Notes: generated by a model from the sequence alone, not told the origin. A DNA stretch of 64,000 nt from Akkermansia sp. (GCA_017555205.1 JAFZGW010000033.1:62001-126000); one strand, 5' to 3'. Positions 37,236-47,331 are shown, counted from the stretch's first letter. Numbers and translations are program-made.

Positions 37236-39278
37236 ATGAGTTCCACCGCTCGCATAGAATATCCCTACGGTAGCATCGAATGGAGCAACGGTCGCGCCAC
37301 TATCACCCACCGGGAAACCGGCACCATACACAGCGCCTACCTCACGGATTACCAATCGCGAACCGGGTATCCACGCGAAAACCTGTCCGGTGAATACGCG
37401 CTTCAACTGCTCTTTGCAGATGGCAGCATGGGATTTAACCCCCTACTCAGCAGTTACAGCTGCGAGTCTAATAAACTCATTATCAATCTTGCGGACCCTC
37501 GCCACCCGGGCATCGCCTTACAACTGCAACTGCAACTGCACGAAGAAGGCGTATTTACCCAGCAAGCCGGTATCAAAAACGGCACAAACGGCAAACTGCA
37601 ATTGCTGCGTGCCTACTCTGCAACCGCTTGCTTAAACGCCCCCGGGTACTACTGCACCACATTCCGCGGCGTATGGGCCGGGGAGCATATCATGCAGCAA
37701 CAGGAGGTCATGCGGGGGAACACTATCTGCGCCACAGCCTGTACCGGCATCAAGGCAGCGCAAGAAGGAACCCCCGGGCTGATTGTCTCAACTCATGCTC
37801 CTGTACAGGAAGAAAGCGGGCATTGCCTGCTGGCGGCTCTGGCATGGAGCGGCAACTACATGCTTTCATTCACCCACAATGCACAGGGGCAAGGCTTACT
37901 GGGACTTGGGCATGATTTTGCTCAAGCTCCATACACCATGGCTCCCGGGCAAACGCTGGAACTACCACAGGCTGTACTGCTCAATAGCCGAAATGGTAAG
38001 GGCGAGGCAAGCAGACGGCTCCACCGTTACCTGCGCCGCTGCGTCATACCTCGCGGTCAGCAAACACGTGACTGCCTGCTGAACAGCTGGGAAGGCGTGC
38101 ACTTCGACGTAAGTGAATCCACCCTGCAATCCATGATGCAGCTCACGGCAGACCTCGGCATCGAAATGTTTGTGCTCGATGACGGCTGGTTCGGCAAACG
38201 TAAGGATGATACAAGCTCTTTAGGCGACTGGTACCCCGATACCGACAAACTCCCCCATGGCTTATGCCCGCTCACAGAATTCGCAGCCGCACGGGGACTT
38301 AAGTTCGGACTGTGGGTTGAGCCCGAAATGATTTGCCCGGATAGCGAACTCTATCGCCAACACGCAAGCTATGCGCTAACACTGCCGGAGCTGCCCCCGA
38401 CGGAGCAACGCCGTCAATTAGTGCTTAATCTGTCACGGCCCGAGGTAGCAGACTACATATTGAGCACTATCAGCGCGCTGCTAAGCGCCAATCCCGGCAT
38501 TGCATATATTAAATGGGACTGCAATCGCATGATGACTGATGTGCCGCACCCGAACATCTATTTTGATTACATTACGGCATATTACCGAATCATGCGCGAA
38601 TTAAGGAACCGCCACCCGCATGTGGTGTTCCAATGCTGCTCCGCCGGTGGCGGTCGTATGGACTTGGGTGCAGCGCAATATCACGAAGAATTCTGGCTGA
38701 GCGATAACACGGATGCCTTTGACCGTCTGCGCATGCAGTGGAGTGCCGGCCACTTCTTCCCCGCCAATGCCGTCGGTGCCCATGTAACGGCCAGCCCCAA
38801 CCTCTACACCGGCCGAACTACTTCACTCAAGTTCCGTTTCGACGTCGCTCTGGCCGGTCGATTAGGGTTCGAGCTGGATCCTCGCAGCCTTAGTGATGAC
38901 GAAAAAGCAGAGATTCGAACCCGCTTGGCTCTCGCGAAAGAATTACGCCCCTTGGTTCAGCTTGGGGATTTGTACCGTCTGGTAAGTCCCTACGAGGGGC
39001 CGGACTGCGCCCTGCTCTACACCGATGGCCAACAAGCCCTGCTGTTGGCCTATACTACTGAGCGAGCTTTCACCAACCAACACACCGTCATCCCCCTTCG
39101 CGGGCTCCGCCCCGATGGGCGCTATCGAATCGAAGAATTACTTCCCGATACCCCACGCCAGCTTTGCCCGCTGTCAGACAGCATATTAAGCGGAGCCGAG
39201 CTCATGAGTACCGGCCTGCCCGTGCATTGGACCCGCCCGTTGCAATCCCTCTGCATACGCCTACAATCTACCTTTTGA
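37236..39278 (+). CDS. Alpha-galactosidase, GH36
   Basis: 680 residues without a signal peptide, so cytoplasmic hydrolysis of imported alpha-galactosides is expected. N-terminal beta-sandwich (1-320), then the TIM barrel with FVLDDGWFGKRKDD, GLKFGLWVEPEMICPDSELY, nucleophile Asp in YIKWDCNRMM, QCCSAGGGRMDLG and acid/base Asp in FWLSDNTDAFDRLRMQWSAG. All GH36 catalytic residues are present and length is typical. 51 bases after the previous gene; no sugar transporter is adjacent. Confidence 0.94.
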   Translation: MSSTARIEYPYGSIEWSNGRATITHRETGTIHSAYLTDYQSRTGYPRENLSGEYALQLLFADGSMGFNPLLSSYSCESNKLIINLADPRHPGIALQLQLQLHEEGVFTQQAGIKNGTNGKLQLLRAYSATACLNAPGYYCTTFRGVWAGEHIMQQQEVMRGNTICATACTGIKAAQEGTPGLIVSTHAPVQEESGHCLLAALAWSGNYMLSFTHNAQGQGLLGLGHDFAQAPYTMAPGQTLELPQAVLLNSRNGKGEASRRLHRYLRRCVIPRGQQTRDCLLNSWEGVHFDVSESTLQSMMQLTADLGIEMFVLDDGWFGKRKDDTSSLGDWYPDTDKLPHGLCPLTEFAAARGLKFGLWVEPEMICPDSELYRQHASYALTLPELPPTEQRRQLVLNLSRPEVADYILSTISALLSANPGIAYIKWDCNRMMTDVPHPNIYFDYITAYYRIMRELRNRHPHVVFQCCSAGGGRMDLGAAQYHEEFWLSDNTDAFDRLRMQWSAGHFFPANAVGAHVTASPNLYTGRTTSLKFRFDVALAGRLGFELDPRSLSDDEKAEIRTRLALAKELRPLVQLGDLYRLVSPYEGPDCALLYTDGQQALLLAYTTERAFTNQHTVIPLRGLRPDGRYRIEELLPDTPRQLCPLSDSILSGAELMSTGLPVHWTRPLQSLCIRLQSTF

Positions 39279-39286
39279 TTTAGGAC

Positions 39287-39315
39287 TTGCATTCCACCCC
39301 ATACAAGTATAAAAT
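39287..39315 (+). promoter_or_regulatory. alr promoter
   Basis: TTGCAT, 17 bp, TAAAAT (39310-39315); -10 ends 7 bases before ATG 39323. Confidence 0.65.
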
Positions 39316-39322
39316 AGCCGCC

Positions 39323-40441
39323 ATGGAAGCCACCACCACTTACCGCGCATGGGCTGAAATAGACACCGATGCCATGATTCACAACCTCAACGTTGTGCGT
39401 AGGGTCATGCCGGAGCATAGCCGCATGCCCATTGTGAAGGCGGAAGCCTACGGGCACGGTATCGAAGGTGTGGTAAAAGCACTCGATGATGAAGATATCA
39501 CCTTCTTCGGCGTAGCCACTCCCTCCGAGGCGGCGCGAGTGCAAGCCGCCGGCTGCAAAGTACGCCCCTTCATACTGGGTCCCTGTTTCCCCACTGAGCG
39601 CGAAGCCATTGTGCAGCACAGCTGGCGAGCCGCCCTGTCAAGCGTGGAGGAGGCAGAGCACTTCAACGCACTCGGGCGCCTTTATAATAAAAAGGTTAAC
39701 CTGCATATCAACGTCGACACCGGCATGGGACGAGCCGGTGTGTTACCGCATGAAATTCCCGGCTTGGGTGACAAGCTCAAGCAATTTGAATATCTTAACA
39801 TAGAGGGTATTTACTCTCACCTTTCTGCGGCATCGCAAGATATCACATTCACTCACAGCCAAATCCGCATCTACGAGGCAGCAGTCAGGGAACTTTCCCT
39901 CAGCCTGGAGCTACCGTACCGCCACCTGTGCAGCAGTGCAGCCGTATTCAACTACAAGGTACCCTGCACCAACATGGTTCGTCTGGGACGAATTCTCTAC
40001 GGTTTTTCGCCCATGCCCTCGCCATACAACAAAGAGCTGCGCAATACACTCACCCTCAAGAGCCGCGTAACTCTACTGCGCACACTGCCCGATAAACACG
40101 GTGTATCATACGACCACACCTATATCACCAACGGTCCCACAAAGGTGGCTACTATCGGCATCGGCTTCGGCGACGGCTACCTGCACTACCTCTCCAACAC
40201 AGGCGCACGCGTTTACCTCAATGGCCACTACTGCCCGGTTCTCGGCCGTATCACCATGGATCAAATTATGGTCGATGTCACACACGTCGAAAACGTACAC
40301 CCCGGCGATGTGGCCGAGATACTCGGCCCGAATGTGCCGTGGGAAGAGCTGACAGCTCGCGCCAAGACCATACCGAGCAACATTATCTGCTCCATCTCCT
40401 CACGAGTGCCCCGCGTCTACCTGCATAAAAACAGCATTTAA
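39323..40441 (+). CDS. alr: Alanine racemase
   Basis: PLP enzyme making D-alanine for peptidoglycan; 372 residues from ATG 39323 ([18 protein letters not shown]). PLP Lys in [12 protein letters not shown] (the common KANAYGHG with Asn changed to Glu), [17 protein letters not shown]-like site [11 protein letters not shown], catalytic Tyr in [10 protein letters not shown], and [12 protein letters not shown]. The open frame starts 36 bases earlier but overlaps the promoter. Tail-to-tail with ppa: the two stop codons share four bases (TTAA, 40438-40441), with no terminator visible. Confidence 0.95.
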   Translation: MEATTTYRAWAEIDTDAMIHNLNVVRRVMPEHSRMPIVKAEAYGHGIEGVVKALDDEDITFFGVATPSEAARVQAAGCKVRPFILGPCFPTEREAIVQHSWRAALSSVEEAEHFNALGRLYNKKVNLHINVDTGMGRAGVLPHEIPGLGDKLKQFEYLNIEGIYSHLSAASQDITFTHSQIRIYEAAVRELSLSLELPYRHLCSSAAVFNYKVPCTNMVRLGRILYGFSPMPSPYNKELRNTLTLKSRVTLLRTLPDKHGVSYDHTYITNGPTKVATIGIGFGDGYLHYLSNTGARVYLNGHYCPVLGRITMDQIMVDVTHVENVHPGDVAEILGPNVPWEELTARAKTIPSNIICSISSRVPRVYLHKNSI

Positions 40442-40929
40442 GGCCGCAAACCCTCAGCAAAGCGAATAAAGGATTCATCGAGAATTGAGCAAGCTCTCTC
40501 AACCCCGAAGAATTCCCCCACTTCCGTCACTTTGTTTTGCAGGGTCTTATACGTTCGGAAAAAGTTTTGAATTTCCTGCAAGTAATGCGGCGGCAAATCC
40601 TCAAGTTTGTTGATATGGTCGTATCGCGGGTCGCCGACATTGACTGCGAGTATCTTAACATCAGGCTCACCGCAGTCTATCATATCCATCCCGCCGATAA
40701 TACGACAATCCACATAACAACCGGGGAATGTGGGTGCTGAGGTGAAAACCAGAATATCCAACGGATCGCCGTCCAAATACACCGTATTTTCCACAAAACC
40801 GTACTCCGCCGGGTAGTACACGGAGGAATACAACACGCGGTCAAGTTTAATACGCCCCGTTTTTTCATCCACCTCATACTTATTTCGACTTCCCATGGGA
40901 ATTTCGATTCTGGCTTCAACGACTCTCAT
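40438..40929 (-). CDS. ppa: Inorganic pyrophosphatase, class I
   Basis: Hydrolyses pyrophosphate to drive biosynthesis; 163 residues from ATG 40929 ([20 protein letters not shown]). Metal-binding pattern [12 protein letters not shown] (D-x-D-x2-D), [26 protein letters not shown] and the C-terminal helix ([17 protein letters not shown]). Slightly shorter than E. coli Ppa, normal for the family. Start chosen for fit with the promoter 8 bases upstream. Confidence 0.95.
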   Translation of the reverse strand: MRVVEARIEIPMGSRNKYEVDEKTGRIKLDRVLYSSVYYPAEYGFVENTVYLDGDPLDILVFTSAPTFPGCYVDCRIIGGMDMIDCGEPDVKILAVNVGDPRYDHINKLEDLPPHYLQEIQNFFRTYKTLQNKVTEVGEFFGVERACSILDESFIRFAEGLRP

Positions 40930-40937
40930 AATTCTGC

Positions 40938-40966
40938 ATGCTATCAACAATCGGTACTAAAGTCAA
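40938..40966 (-). promoter_or_regulatory. ppa promoter
   Basis: TTGACT, 17 bp, TAGCAT on the minus strand; -10 ends 8 bases before ATG 40929. Confidence 0.72.
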
Positions 40967-41015
40967 GCAGGAAGCTCACAACTACCGAGCAAAACAAATA
41001 GCAGCGGGTAGTTAA

Positions 41016-42854
41016 TTACAAATCATTCCAATCAGCAGCAGCACAGCAGCCGTAATGCTCATGAGCCCAAAGTCGGCGAGCCATGCTGCCGGGGGATGAA
41101 AGACCGAGCAAAAAGCGCCGACGTTGAGAATCTCGGGCAAACTCAGGCAATTCGGTAGCTGGTGGCGGCAATGGGCTCTGCGAAGGCTGCGGAATATCTG
41201 TCGGCAAAGAGTGCAAACAAACGGCACAATGCCCGCAAGCTGCTCGCGAGCTACCGGTAAAGTACTGCTCCAATGCAGCATTCAGACACCCGACTTCACC
41301 ACGAAGCATAGCATGCAATAGCCCCAAGCGCTCCAGTTCGGCGGCTGTTCTGCGGGCATAGGCTTCGCTCAATTCGGCGGCCACGCATCGGGCGTCCGCC
41401 GAGCCTCGGCCGCGCAGGTAAAGAGCCTGCTGTCGCAAGGTAAGTTTCCATTCACCGGCGGCCTCGCATTCGCGCAGCTGGGTCATAGCCTCAGCATACG
41501 AGCAATCCCACGCCTCGGCCGCCGACTCCACCTCCCCCTCGCGGTTTTTGTCCAGCCAACGCAAACGTGCAATTTCCGCAGATGTTCGCCCATCGGTAAT
41601 CGTGCTGATGGGAAATAACGGTTTAACCTTGTAAAACTTATAACCCACAGCCTCAAGCTGCACGCTCTCAGCCGCCTGCAACAATTCCAGCGCACGAGCA
41701 GCCACATCGTCAGGCACATCGCAGCCGGTCCCCAGTTCCCACAGGGAAACAGCACGTCCCCCCACCGGCAACAACATGCGCACCGCTCGCAATACGCCCT
41801 CAGTATCCGGCTCAGCCGCATATACCCTATTGCGGGCGTCTCGCACATCCGCCCCATGCAGTAACACCAGCGAGGTGCTGGGCTTTCCGTCTCGGCCGGC
41901 GCGCCCACTCTCCTGCAAATAAGCCTCCGGCGAACCGGGTATGTTCACATGCACCACCGCGCGCACATCGGGCTTGTCAACTCCCATGCCAAAGGCAATA
42001 GTAGCCACCAAAACATCTTTTTCGTTATTCAGAAAAGCATCCTGCAACTGCTCTCGCAATTCAGCCCCTAGCCCGGCATGGTAACAGGCAGCCCGCAAGC
42101 CGGCAGACTGCAAAGTAGCCGCCAACTCTTCCGTTCCCTTGCGGGTACGGGCATAAACGATAGCGGGTCGATGGTGCGGCTGTTGCAAAAAATCCACCAG
42201 AAATCCAGCCTGATTCTCAGGGGCCGCCACCTGACGTGAGATATTCGGTCGGTAGGGCGAGTGCTCCACCACATGCCCCGGTTCAATGGAAAAAGCGCGG
42301 CACAAATCTGCCTGCACGCGTTTTGTTGCGGTGGCTGTCAGTGCCATGACGCTGCGAAATCCGCGAGCCTTACACCAGCCCGGAAGTTTGAGATAATCCG
42401 GCCGAAAACTATGCCCCCATTCAGAAACACAGTGAGCCTCATCCACCACAAACAACTTCAAATCAGCAACTTGCAGAGCTGCTAAAAAAGTAGGGCTTTC
42501 CATTGATTCGGGGGCCACAAAAAGCAAACGAATCTTACCGGCAGCCACATTTGCCAGCAGGTCGGCGCGTTCAGCCTCCGTCAAAGTAGAATCGAAACGC
42601 GCCGCTGCAATCCCCCTGCGCAACAAGGACTGCACCTGGTCCCGCATCAGCGCAATCAGCGGACTCACCACCACCGAAGTTCCCCCCAGCAACAAAGCTG
42701 CAGCTTGGTAGCACAGGCTCTTGCCATGCCCGGTCGGCATCACCCCCAGAGCATTCTCCCCGGCCAAAGCCAGCTCAATGAGCCGCCCCTGCCCCTCGCG
42801 CAACTCAGGCACGCCGAAGGTGTGCAATATCTGCTGTAGTTGATTTTCCTGCAT
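41016..42854 (-). CDS. recQ: ATP-dependent DNA helicase RecQ
   Basis: 612 residues; 3'-5' helicase in recombination and replication repair. Motifs: LREGQGRLIELALAGENALG (motif 0), MPTGHGKSLCYQAAALL (Walker A), LFVVDEAHCVSEWGHSFRPD (DEAH), VMALTATATKRVQADLC, VATIAFGMGVDKPDVRAVVH and ESGRAGRDGKPST. The C-terminal part has a Cys cluster (SSRAACGHCAVCLHSLP) matching a RecQ zinc site placed late in the chain, and no HRDC domain. ATG 42854 follows the predicted -10 by 11 bases. Confidence 0.94.
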   Translation of the reverse strand: MQENQLQQILHTFGVPELREGQGRLIELALAGENALGVMPTGHGKSLCYQAAALLLGGTSVVVSPLIALMRDQVQSLLRRGIAAARFDSTLTEAERADLLANVAAGKIRLLFVAPESMESPTFLAALQVADLKLFVVDEAHCVSEWGHSFRPDYLKLPGWCKARGFRSVMALTATATKRVQADLCRAFSIEPGHVVEHSPYRPNISRQVAAPENQAGFLVDFLQQPHHRPAIVYARTRKGTEELAATLQSAGLRAACYHAGLGAELREQLQDAFLNNEKDVLVATIAFGMGVDKPDVRAVVHVNIPGSPEAYLQESGRAGRDGKPSTSLVLLHGADVRDARNRVYAAEPDTEGVLRAVRMLLPVGGRAVSLWELGTGCDVPDDVAARALELLQAAESVQLEAVGYKFYKVKPLFPISTITDGRTSAEIARLRWLDKNREGEVESAAEAWDCSYAEAMTQLRECEAAGEWKLTLRQQALYLRGRGSADARCVAAELSEAYARRTAAELERLGLLHAMLRGEVGCLNAALEQYFTGSSRAACGHCAVCLHSLPTDIPQPSQSPLPPPATELPEFARDSQRRRFLLGLSSPGSMARRLWAHEHYGCCAAADWNDL

Positions 42855-42865
42855 GTACCGCCACT

Positions 42866-42894
42866 ATCTTGCCGCAAAGCCGTCATTTCGTCAA
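42866..42894 (-). promoter_or_regulatory. recQ promoter
   Basis: TTGACG, 17 bp, CAAGAT on the minus strand; -10 ends 11 bases before ATG 42854. Divergent from the tatD-type gene promoter. Confidence 0.55.
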
Positions 42895-42904
42895 CCCATT
42901 TGTC

Positions 42905-42933
42905 TTGCATTTTGCTGTATTATGTGCTACAAC
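42905..42933 (+). promoter_or_regulatory. Promoter of the TatD-family gene
   Basis: TTGCAT, 17 bp, TACAAC; -10 ends 10 bases before ATG 42944. Confidence 0.62.
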
Positions 42934-42943
42934 GCCCGGCGCC

Positions 42944-43759
42944 ATGATTATCGACACACACTGCCACCTCATTTCGGAAAAATACGGAGATATGGAGACC
43001 CTGCGCGAGGAATCGCTCGCCTTGGGAGTGGGGCATTGTGTAACGCAAGGTACCTCAAGCTATGACTGGGAGCCGCAACTTGCCCTTGCAGCCCGCATGC
43101 CTGATTTCGTGTCGAGCTGTCTGGCCGTCCACCCTTCCGAAGTTCACACCGTGAGCGACGAGCAGTTTGAACACATGGCAGAGCTCTGCCGCAAGCACCC
43201 CCAGGCTGCTATCGGTGAAACCGGGCTCGATTATTTCTGGGATGCAGCTGAGGGCTGGACAGAAGACAGCTACCGCGCCCGCCAACGCTACCTGCTGGAG
43301 CGGCATTTCGAGCTCGCACAGGAGCTGGGACTCAATATCTCGCTGCACACTCGCGATAAAGTAGGTCTGGCCAGCTTTGAGGATGCCTTTGCCATTGCCC
43401 GCAATTTCCCGAAGGTTCGCCCGGTGTTCCACTGTTTCATTGGCGACGGCGCACAGGCCGAGCGTATTTTCAGCGAATTGGATGGGCTTATCTCTTTCAC
43501 CGGCATATTGACATTCAACAAGTCGGAGCATGTACAGGCTGTTGCCACATGGTGCCCGGCCGACCGATTCATGGTCGAGACGGACTCCCCCTTCCTTTCC
43601 CCGGCACCTCACCGCGGTAAGGTCAACATCCCCGGTCGCACCAAGTTTGTGGTCGACAAAATCGCCGAGCTGCGCGGTGTAACGCCCGAAGAAGTCGCCG
43701 CCTGCACCACGGCCAATGCCTGCCGATTCTTCCGCCTTCCCGCCCATCTCAATCACTGA
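42944..43759 (+). CDS. TatD-family metal-dependent hydrolase
   Basis: 271 residues from ATG 42944 (MIIDTHCHLISEKYGDMET). Metal-dependent nuclease/hydrolase on a TIM barrel: ligand motifs IDTHCHL, AIGETGLDYFWD, LHTRDKVGL, HCFIGDG and the final Asp in VETDSPFLSPAPHRGKVN. Homologues act as 3'-5' exonucleases in DNA quality control. The open frame continues upstream to 42869, but only this start fits the family and the promoter. Confidence 0.93.
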   Translation: MIIDTHCHLISEKYGDMETLREESLALGVGHCVTQGTSSYDWEPQLALAARMPDFVSSCLAVHPSEVHTVSDEQFEHMAELCRKHPQAAIGETGLDYFWDAAEGWTEDSYRARQRYLLERHFELAQELGLNISLHTRDKVGLASFEDAFAIARNFPKVRPVFHCFIGDGAQAERIFSELDGLISFTGILTFNKSEHVQAVATWCPADRFMVETDSPFLSPAPHRGKVNIPGRTKFVVDKIAELRGVTPEEVAACTTANACRFFRLPAHLNH

Positions 43760-43764
43760 AAAAC

Positions 43765-44106
43765 ATGTTCAAGTCCAGACTACCCGCGCACCTCTGCGGT
43801 CTGACAGTCTGACTATTAAACAGTTGTTACTTCAATTCCACCGGTGTACTGCCGGATAAGGGGCAGTACGAAGCCACAGCCACAACGGCCGACTTAGCCC
43901 CCCATCCCGCACCGCTGGTCTACACTGACGGCACGGAATATTACATCGAGCTGCCCCGGGTACAGCGCCAATCCGACACCGCACCGGAACTGCGGGCACG
44001 ATTATGCCGGCAGTTACCATCACCGCCGAATCAATCAGCGCGCCTCATCCCCATCTTGGCGGGGGGTGGATACCCTACGAGGCGGGTAAAACCACCCCAA
44101 ATTTAA
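43765..44106 (+). pseudogene. Broken lipoprotein gene (in-frame TGA in the signal peptide)
   Basis: Reading from ATG 43765 gives MFKSRLPAHLCGLTV, an in-frame TGA at 43810-43812, then LLNSCYFNSTGVLPDKGQ and a continuous open frame to TAA 44104-44106. Together they look like a lipoprotein signal with lipobox LLNSC followed by a short Tyr/Pro-containing mature part (VYTDGTEYYIELPRVQ). No start codon lies between the stop and the Cys, so the gene cannot make the lipoprotein as it stands; suppression, error or a true nonsense mutation are the options. The rest of the interval 43760-44122 holds no other gene. Confidence 0.65.
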
Positions 44107-44122
44107 CGCTGTAAATCACCTC

Positions 44123-45919
44123 TTATTCTCCGCCCGCTGCAGCACGGATAAGAGAGGCGCACTCGTGGTACCCCTGTTCTTCTGCTAATTGAAGCGCAGT
44201 TTTCCCGGCTCGATTGGTCAGGGACACGTCTATGCCGGGGAATTTCAGCAACAAGCCTACACACTCAACATTGTTCAGTAACACAGCTTGCATAAGGGGC
44301 GTAACCATGTAGCGATTGCTCTTATTGACATCAATCCCGGCAGCCGTTGACAAAGCCTGCACACACTCGATGTGCTCCTTAGCAACGGCCCAGAGGAGCG
44401 GGGTATTCCCAACTACTCCATCGGCACAGTTTACCTCGATATTCGGAACGGAAATCAGGAGCTTCACACAAGCAGTATGGCCTCCCTGCACAGCCAGGAA
44501 CAAAGGAGAGCCTACATATTCTCGAGTTGCATTGACATCAGCACCGGCCCGAATAAGCTGCTCCACATCCTGAGCATTACCGCTCTGGGCGGCATTGAAC
44601 AGCGCGGTCGTTGCCTGGGCCGATGTGAGAGCCACAACAGAGGTGGATGTTCCGGAGAATGCCCTAATCAGTTGAGCACACTCGTTCTTCCCCTCCTGCT
44701 CTGCCAGTTGAAGCGCCGTAAATCCTTGGCTGTCAGTTATGGTGACATCAAGCCCCGGAGCAGCCAGAAGCGCCTCAAGACATGCGGTCTGCCCGGACAT
44801 AGCAGCACAGTGAAGCGCTGTACGGCCAAAGCCATCCATGCGGTTCACATCAATTCCCTCGGCAGCCAACAGCAGGTGGGCACATTCAAGGTACCCATTT
44901 GAAACAGCACCATGGAGAGCCGTATGGCCCAAAGCACCAGTTTTGTTGATTTGAATACCGGGTACATTCAGCAGCAATCGAATACACTCGGTCTTACCGG
45001 TGAGGGCAGCCCATACCAAAGCCGTCACACCCCCACTATTAACCAGATTAACATCAATTCCGGGAGCTTGCAGCAGTAGCCGCACACACTCAATATTCCC
45101 CTCGGCTATCGCAACGATAAGAGGTGTTGCTCCCTTGGCCTGCGAGACATTAACATCAGCGCCTTCAGCTATCAGCTTACGCAACATTTCCACATCACCT
45201 TTTCTGATGACCTCCAATATCGAAGCCCCGCCTTGGGAAGACTTCAAAAAGTGGCGTATAAGTTGAGCACACTCACTCTTCCGCATTCTCATAGCCATCG
45301 CCAAAGGTGTCTCATTTTGTTTGTTAAGACACTGTGCATTTATCCCGGGGGAAGTCAGCAAGAGACGCACACACCCGGTGCGCCCCAACTCAACAGCGCG
45401 ATGAAGAGCTGTACAACCGTCCGCATCTGTTTGGTTCACTTTCGCAGCGGCAGAAGCAAGCAATTTCTCCAAATCATCCACTTTATTTCTCATAACCGCA
45501 AGATGAAGTGGTGGGAAAGAGCTAACATCAATCCCGGGAGCTGACAACAATGAGCACAAGGCTTGCTCATTCCTGTACTTAAGCGCCAGATCGAGGGGAG
45601 ACTCACCTAACTGGTTCTTTTTATTCACATCAATCCCGGGTGTGGAGAGCAGCACGTTCACACAACTCTGATGACGTCCAAGCACCGCACATGCAAGAAG
45701 CGTATCGCCCCCTACCTTCTTATCTGCTGCAGCGTTGGGGTCCGTACCGGGTAACATCAGCCAAGCTCGTAACAACGTTTCCTTTCCATTACCGGCGGCC
45801 TTCACCCCCACACTGTCAGTAGTAAACCACCCCCCGCCTAACAGCAAAGTTGCCGAACATGCCAATATGAGGATAGTGATTTTCTTACACCTACCATTTC
45901 TTGCCTTTGAAGCTGTCAT
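44123..45919 (-). CDS. Large membrane-anchored or secreted ankyrin-repeat protein
   Basis: 598 residues. Basic start and hydrophobic segment (KKITILILACSATLLLGGGW) act as a signal or anchor, then about 16 ankyrin repeats to the C-terminus. Most have the PVC-like wording CVxLLLxxPGIDVN followed by G-x-TAL (for example LLLQAPGIDVNLVNSGGVTA; LLLAAEGIDVNRMDGFGRTA). An insertion with a shorter repeat sits near residue 225. No catalytic domain; a binding scaffold in the envelope or outside is inferred. Single gene facing the broken lipoprotein gene. Confidence 0.92.
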   Translation of the reverse strand: MTASKARNGRCKKITILILACSATLLLGGGWFTTDSVGVKAAGNGKETLLRAWLMLPGTDPNAAADKKVGGDTLLACAVLGRHQSCVNVLLSTPGIDVNKKNQLGESPLDLALKYRNEQALCSLLSAPGIDVSSFPPLHLAVMRNKVDDLEKLLASAAAKVNQTDADGCTALHRAVELGRTGCVRLLLTSPGINAQCLNKQNETPLAMAMRMRKSECAQLIRHFLKSSQGGASILEVIRKGDVEMLRKLIAEGADVNVSQAKGATPLIVAIAEGNIECVRLLLQAPGIDVNLVNSGGVTALVWAALTGKTECIRLLLNVPGIQINKTGALGHTALHGAVSNGYLECAHLLLAAEGIDVNRMDGFGRTALHCAAMSGQTACLEALLAAPGLDVTITDSQGFTALQLAEQEGKNECAQLIRAFSGTSTSVVALTSAQATTALFNAAQSGNAQDVEQLIRAGADVNATREYVGSPLFLAVQGGHTACVKLLISVPNIEVNCADGVVGNTPLLWAVAKEHIECVQALSTAAGIDVNKSNRYMVTPLMQAVLLNNVECVGLLLKFPGIDVSLTNRAGKTALQLAEEQGYHECASLIRAAAGGE

Positions 45920-45954
45920 AATATCATCTGTAAATAAGTTATATGAGATAAAAA

Positions 45955-47331
45955 TCAGAGATTCATTTTACCGGGATTGAGTATACCCTGCGGGTCAAGG
46001 GCTGATTTGATGATGCGATGAACATCAAACGCGACGTCGCCGATGGCCTGCGGGAACCAGGGGCTCTTGGCAATGCCGATACCATGTTCGCCGGTAATGC
46101 TGCCGCCGTGTGCCATCACCCAATCAAAAAGGCGATTAACGAGAACATCCGCAGGTTCGCGAATATCGCGACCTGCTTCATCTTTCAGCACCATAATGTT
46201 GGTGTGAATATTACCATCCCCCGAATGCCCGAAACAAGCAACCGGAATGCCGGTCTCTCGCTCCATAGACGCACAGAACTCCACCAGAGCCACCAACTGC
46301 GAACGGGGAATAACCACATCTTCGTTCAATTTAGTGAGCCCGGTGGCTTTCAGGCTGTATGAAAACTCACGGCGCAGTTGCCAAATAGCCTCCACGTCCT
46401 CCTCGGTAGTAGCCGTCACCACCTCCGTAGCACCGGTGGCTCGCAACACCGCTGCGATGGATTGCAATTCTGCCGCCACAGCATCGGCCTGACCATCAAT
46501 TTCAATAATGATATGCCCCTGAGCATCCTCCGGCAGTACACCGGGGCCCAGATAATTTCTCGCAGCTCGCAGCGTGAAAGAATCCGTAATTTCAATAGCT
46601 GCCGGCAAGTGCCCGGCTTGCAGCACATTTTGCACCGCCGCCGCAGCCAGCGCAAACTGCGGGAACCCTGCATGCAGGGCTGCACGCGCAGGCGGTGCCG
46701 GTATAATACGCAGCGTGGCCTGAGTAACAATACCCAGCATACCCTCACTGCCACAGAACAACCCCACCAAATCGAAACCTTGCTTGTTCTTATGAGTACG
46801 ACCGCCACAGGTCATCACCCTACCATCGGGCAATACAACCTCCAGCCCCAGCACATAAGCGCGGGTCACACCATATTTCAGGCAGCGGGGGCCGCCGGCA
46901 TTCGTGGCAATATTGCCGCCGATGCTCGATTCCTTACGCGAAGCGGGGTCCGGCGGGTAAAACCACCCCAACTCCGCACAAGCCTGTTGAAGCTCAGCCG
47001 TTAACACACCGGCCTGCACCACAGCCACACCGTCAGCGGGATTGACCTCCACAATACGCCGCATATTGGCTACCGAGATAACCAGCCCGCCTTTTACCGG
47101 CACACAGCCCCCCACATAACCCACACCGGCACCGCGCGGGGTAACAGGAACACCATGCTCGGCGGCATATTTCATAGCGATTGCCACATGCTGAGTTTCC
47201 GTAGCCAGCACGACAGCCTCCGGCATGGCGGCGGCATGCCATTTATCACCGGCGTGTGCAGCCAGCACATCAGGAGCCGTGCTCACACACTCCCCCAGCA
47301 GTTCCTTCAAACCATCTACCCAATCTTTCAT
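45955..47331 (-). CDS. FAD-linked oxidase of the glycolate/D-lactate oxidase (GlcD) type
   Basis: 458 residues from ATG 47331 (MKDWVDGLKELLGECV). FAD-binding type 4 domain (VPVTPRGAGVGYVGGCVPVK; VVQAGVLTAELQQACAELGW; SIGGNIATNAGGPRCLKYG) and the C-terminal FAD-oxidase cap ending CFGHSGDGNIHTNIMV and SITGEHGIGIAKSPW. Oxidises a 2-hydroxy acid, passing electrons to a quinone or partner subunit; no GlcE/GlcF partner is next to it. It begins 20 bases after the ABC permease stop, so it is the last gene of the importer operon, suggesting that the importer brings its substrate. Confidence 0.9.
   Translation of the reverse strand: MKDWVDGLKELLGECVSTAPDVLAAHAGDKWHAAAMPEAVVLATETQHVAIAMKYAAEHGVPVTPRGAGVGYVGGCVPVKGGLVISVANMRRIVEVNPADGVAVVQAGVLTAELQQACAELGWFYPPDPASRKESSIGGNIATNAGGPRCLKYGVTRAYVLGLEVVLPDGRVMTCGGRTHKNKQGFDLVGLFCGSEGMLGIVTQATLRIIPAPPARAALHAGFPQFALAAAAVQNVLQAGHLPAAIEITDSFTLRAARNYLGPGVLPEDAQGHIIIEIDGQADAVAAELQSIAAVLRATGATEVVTATTEEDVEAIWQLRREFSYSLKATGLTKLNEDVVIPRSQLVALVEFCASMERETGIPVACFGHSGDGNIHTNIMVLKDEAGRDIREPADVLVNRLFDWVMAHGGSITGEHGIGIAKSPWFPQAIGDVAFDVHRIIKSALDPQGILNPGKMNL

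Noticed and set aside
38912..38922. GATTCGAACCC, resembling the complement of a tRNA T-arm
   Set aside because: It lies inside the GH36 coding frame, and no cloverleaf can be built around it. No tRNA or rRNA gene was found in the window.
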